Shown here: one piece after another, positions 6,222-6,673 of the stretch
Position numbering within the stretch: the stretch's first letter is position 1
Layout: each line of letters starts with the position of its first letter
Assembly (NCBI GenBank): GCA_003526435.1
Contig: DPWF01000311.1
Location: 1 to 6,673 of the forward strand
Length of the DNA stretch: 6,673 bases
Direction: 5' to 3'
From: Chitinophagaceae bacterium
GTDB lineage: Bacteria; Bacteroidota; Bacteroidia; Chitinophagales; Chitinophagaceae
The notes under the pieces: model-generated
The model's database searches: none
What the model was told of the DNA's origin: nothing
The model's input: the letters and a program-made list of their open reading frames with translations, nothing else
Made by a program: the position numbers and the translations under genes

Positions 6222-6242
6222 CTATTTCTTATTCCTTATTTC
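6215..6242. repeat. Four tandem heptamers of TTATTTC type
   Basis: Four adjacent 7-base units read TTATTTC, CTATTTC, TTATTCC and TTATTTC, the second and third with one change each. They begin in the right arm of the convergent terminator and run towards the stop codon of the minus-strand gene at 6252. The reverse-complement unit GAAATAA also occurs once in the left arm at 6157-6163. Slipped-strand expansion is the simplest origin; no function is evident. Confidence 0.6.
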
Positions 6243-6251
6243 GCTGTTTCG

Positions 6252-6673
6252 TCAGATCTGAAAACGGCTCATATACCCCGCATTTGCCTGTGCACTTTCC
6301 ATAGGATTGGTGCCGGTGAATGCTTCCTGTTCTATGATGAAATTTTTCAGCCCGTATTTGGAACCTTCACCTAAAATTGATTTGAAATCAATAGAACCTT
6401 TACCAATCTGACAAGATTCATTGCCTTTTGCTGTTTTGGTAAGGTCTTTTACATGGCATAAACGAAAGCGGTTAGGGTATTTTTTAAACCATGCTTTTGG
6501 GTCTTCCCCTGCTGCCACTACCCAGTAAATATCCATTTCAAAATCAACCAGGTTCTTATCTGTTCCTTCCATCATTACAACCTGCGGCACTTGTCCATCC
6601 AGTACTTTGAATGAATAATCGTGGTTATGATACGCGAAACGTATCCCGTTCTTTTTAGCGGTTTCACCCGATT
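6252..6673 (-). CDS. Sugar phosphate isomerase/epimerase-type TIM-barrel protein, C-terminal part (5' end cut)
   Basis: The minus-strand frame is open from the right edge to a TGA at 6252-6254, giving the last 140 residues; the true start lies outside the window. The visible part begins SGETAKKNGIRFAYHNHDYSF, the AYHNHD strand of the xylose isomerase-like TIM barrel (AP endonuclease 2 family). It continues with VDFEMDIYWVVAAGEDP, CHVKDL and NFIIEQE, which supply the Asp, His and Glu that bind the divalent metal in this family. It ends MSRFQI. Members isomerise or epimerise sugars, keto-sugars or inositols. Genes of this kind often sit beside Gfo/Idh/MocA dehydrogenases in Bacteroidota, and one does here, in convergent orientation, so a shared pathway is plausible but not shown. 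Whether it carries a Tat or Sec signal cannot be seen. Confidence 0.85.
   Translation of the reverse strand, partial: SGETAKKNGIRFAYHNHDYSFKVLDGQVPQVVMMEGTDKNLVDFEMDIYWVVAAGEDPKAWFKKYPNRFRLCHVKDLTKTAKGNESCQIGKGSIDFKSILGEGSKYGLKNFIIEQEAFTGTNPMESAQANAGYMSRFQI

Noticed and set aside
6215..6242. Short CRISPR-like array
   Set aside because: The units are 7 bases, directly adjacent without spacers, and there is no cas gene.
6189..6374. Plus-strand 61-codon frame with a hydrophobic Phe/Tyr-rich start, resembling a small membrane protein
   Set aside because: The hydrophobic stretch comes from translating the T-rich terminator arm and heptamers, and the rest is antisense to the isomerase gene.
6252..6590. 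GTG at 6590 as start of the sugar isomerase
   Set aside because: The frame stays open upstream to the window edge and encodes the conserved AYHNHD strand, so the GTG is an internal Val codon.
1..6673. Defence, toxin-antitoxin, phage or transposon system
   Set aside because: Every supported gene belongs to a metabolic or envelope family, gene spacing is that of ordinary chromosome, and no integrase, transposase, nuclease or antitoxin motif was seen.

Overview
The window looks like chromosomal DNA from a Bacteroidota bacterium, most likely the family Chitinophagaceae. The grounds are the gene families (stand-alone Lon substrate-binding protein, type III pantothenate kinase, a 'SPFTRYGLGD'-type outer-membrane protein and a lipoprotein-type LptC), the absence of Shine-Dalgarno sequences before the starts, and promoter-like elements of the Bacteroidota TAnnTTTG type. 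No RNA gene, insertion sequence, CRISPR array or phage gene was seen, and there is no sign of recent transfer.

Layout. Positions 1-482 (minus) hold the N-terminal 160 residues of a family 2 glycosyltransferase that runs off the left edge. A 104-base divergent intergenic region separates it from a tight plus-strand operon: Lon-domain protein (587-1228), CoaX pantothenate kinase (1231-1971), outer-membrane protein (1937-3310) and LptC (3303-3890), with junctions of +2, -35 and -8 bases. A hypothetical lipoprotein (4024-4473) follows after 133 bases and is closed by a perfect 40-bp palindrome that should act as a terminator. Next is a Tat-exported Gfo/Idh/MocA oxidoreductase (4665-6143). It converges on a partial TIM-barrel sugar isomerase/epimerase (6252 to the right edge, minus), with an A/T-rich hairpin between them that can serve both strands.

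How the genes work together. The operon mixes coenzyme A synthesis (CoaX) with cell-envelope functions (an outer-membrane barrel and the LPS-export component LptC); the glycosyltransferase on the left could also serve the envelope. The right-hand pair, an oxidoreductase plus a TIM-barrel isomerase, is a recurrent Bacteroidota pairing linked to oxidation or isomerisation of sugars and polyols. Their substrates cannot be read from sequence.

I did not find a convincing new multi-gene system. The points most worth checking are a terminator-like hairpin with six Ts inside the first codons of lptC, the loss of the usual Asp in the third conserved motif of CoaX, an unrecognised lipoprotein with its own candidate promoter, and four tandem heptamers beside the convergent terminator.
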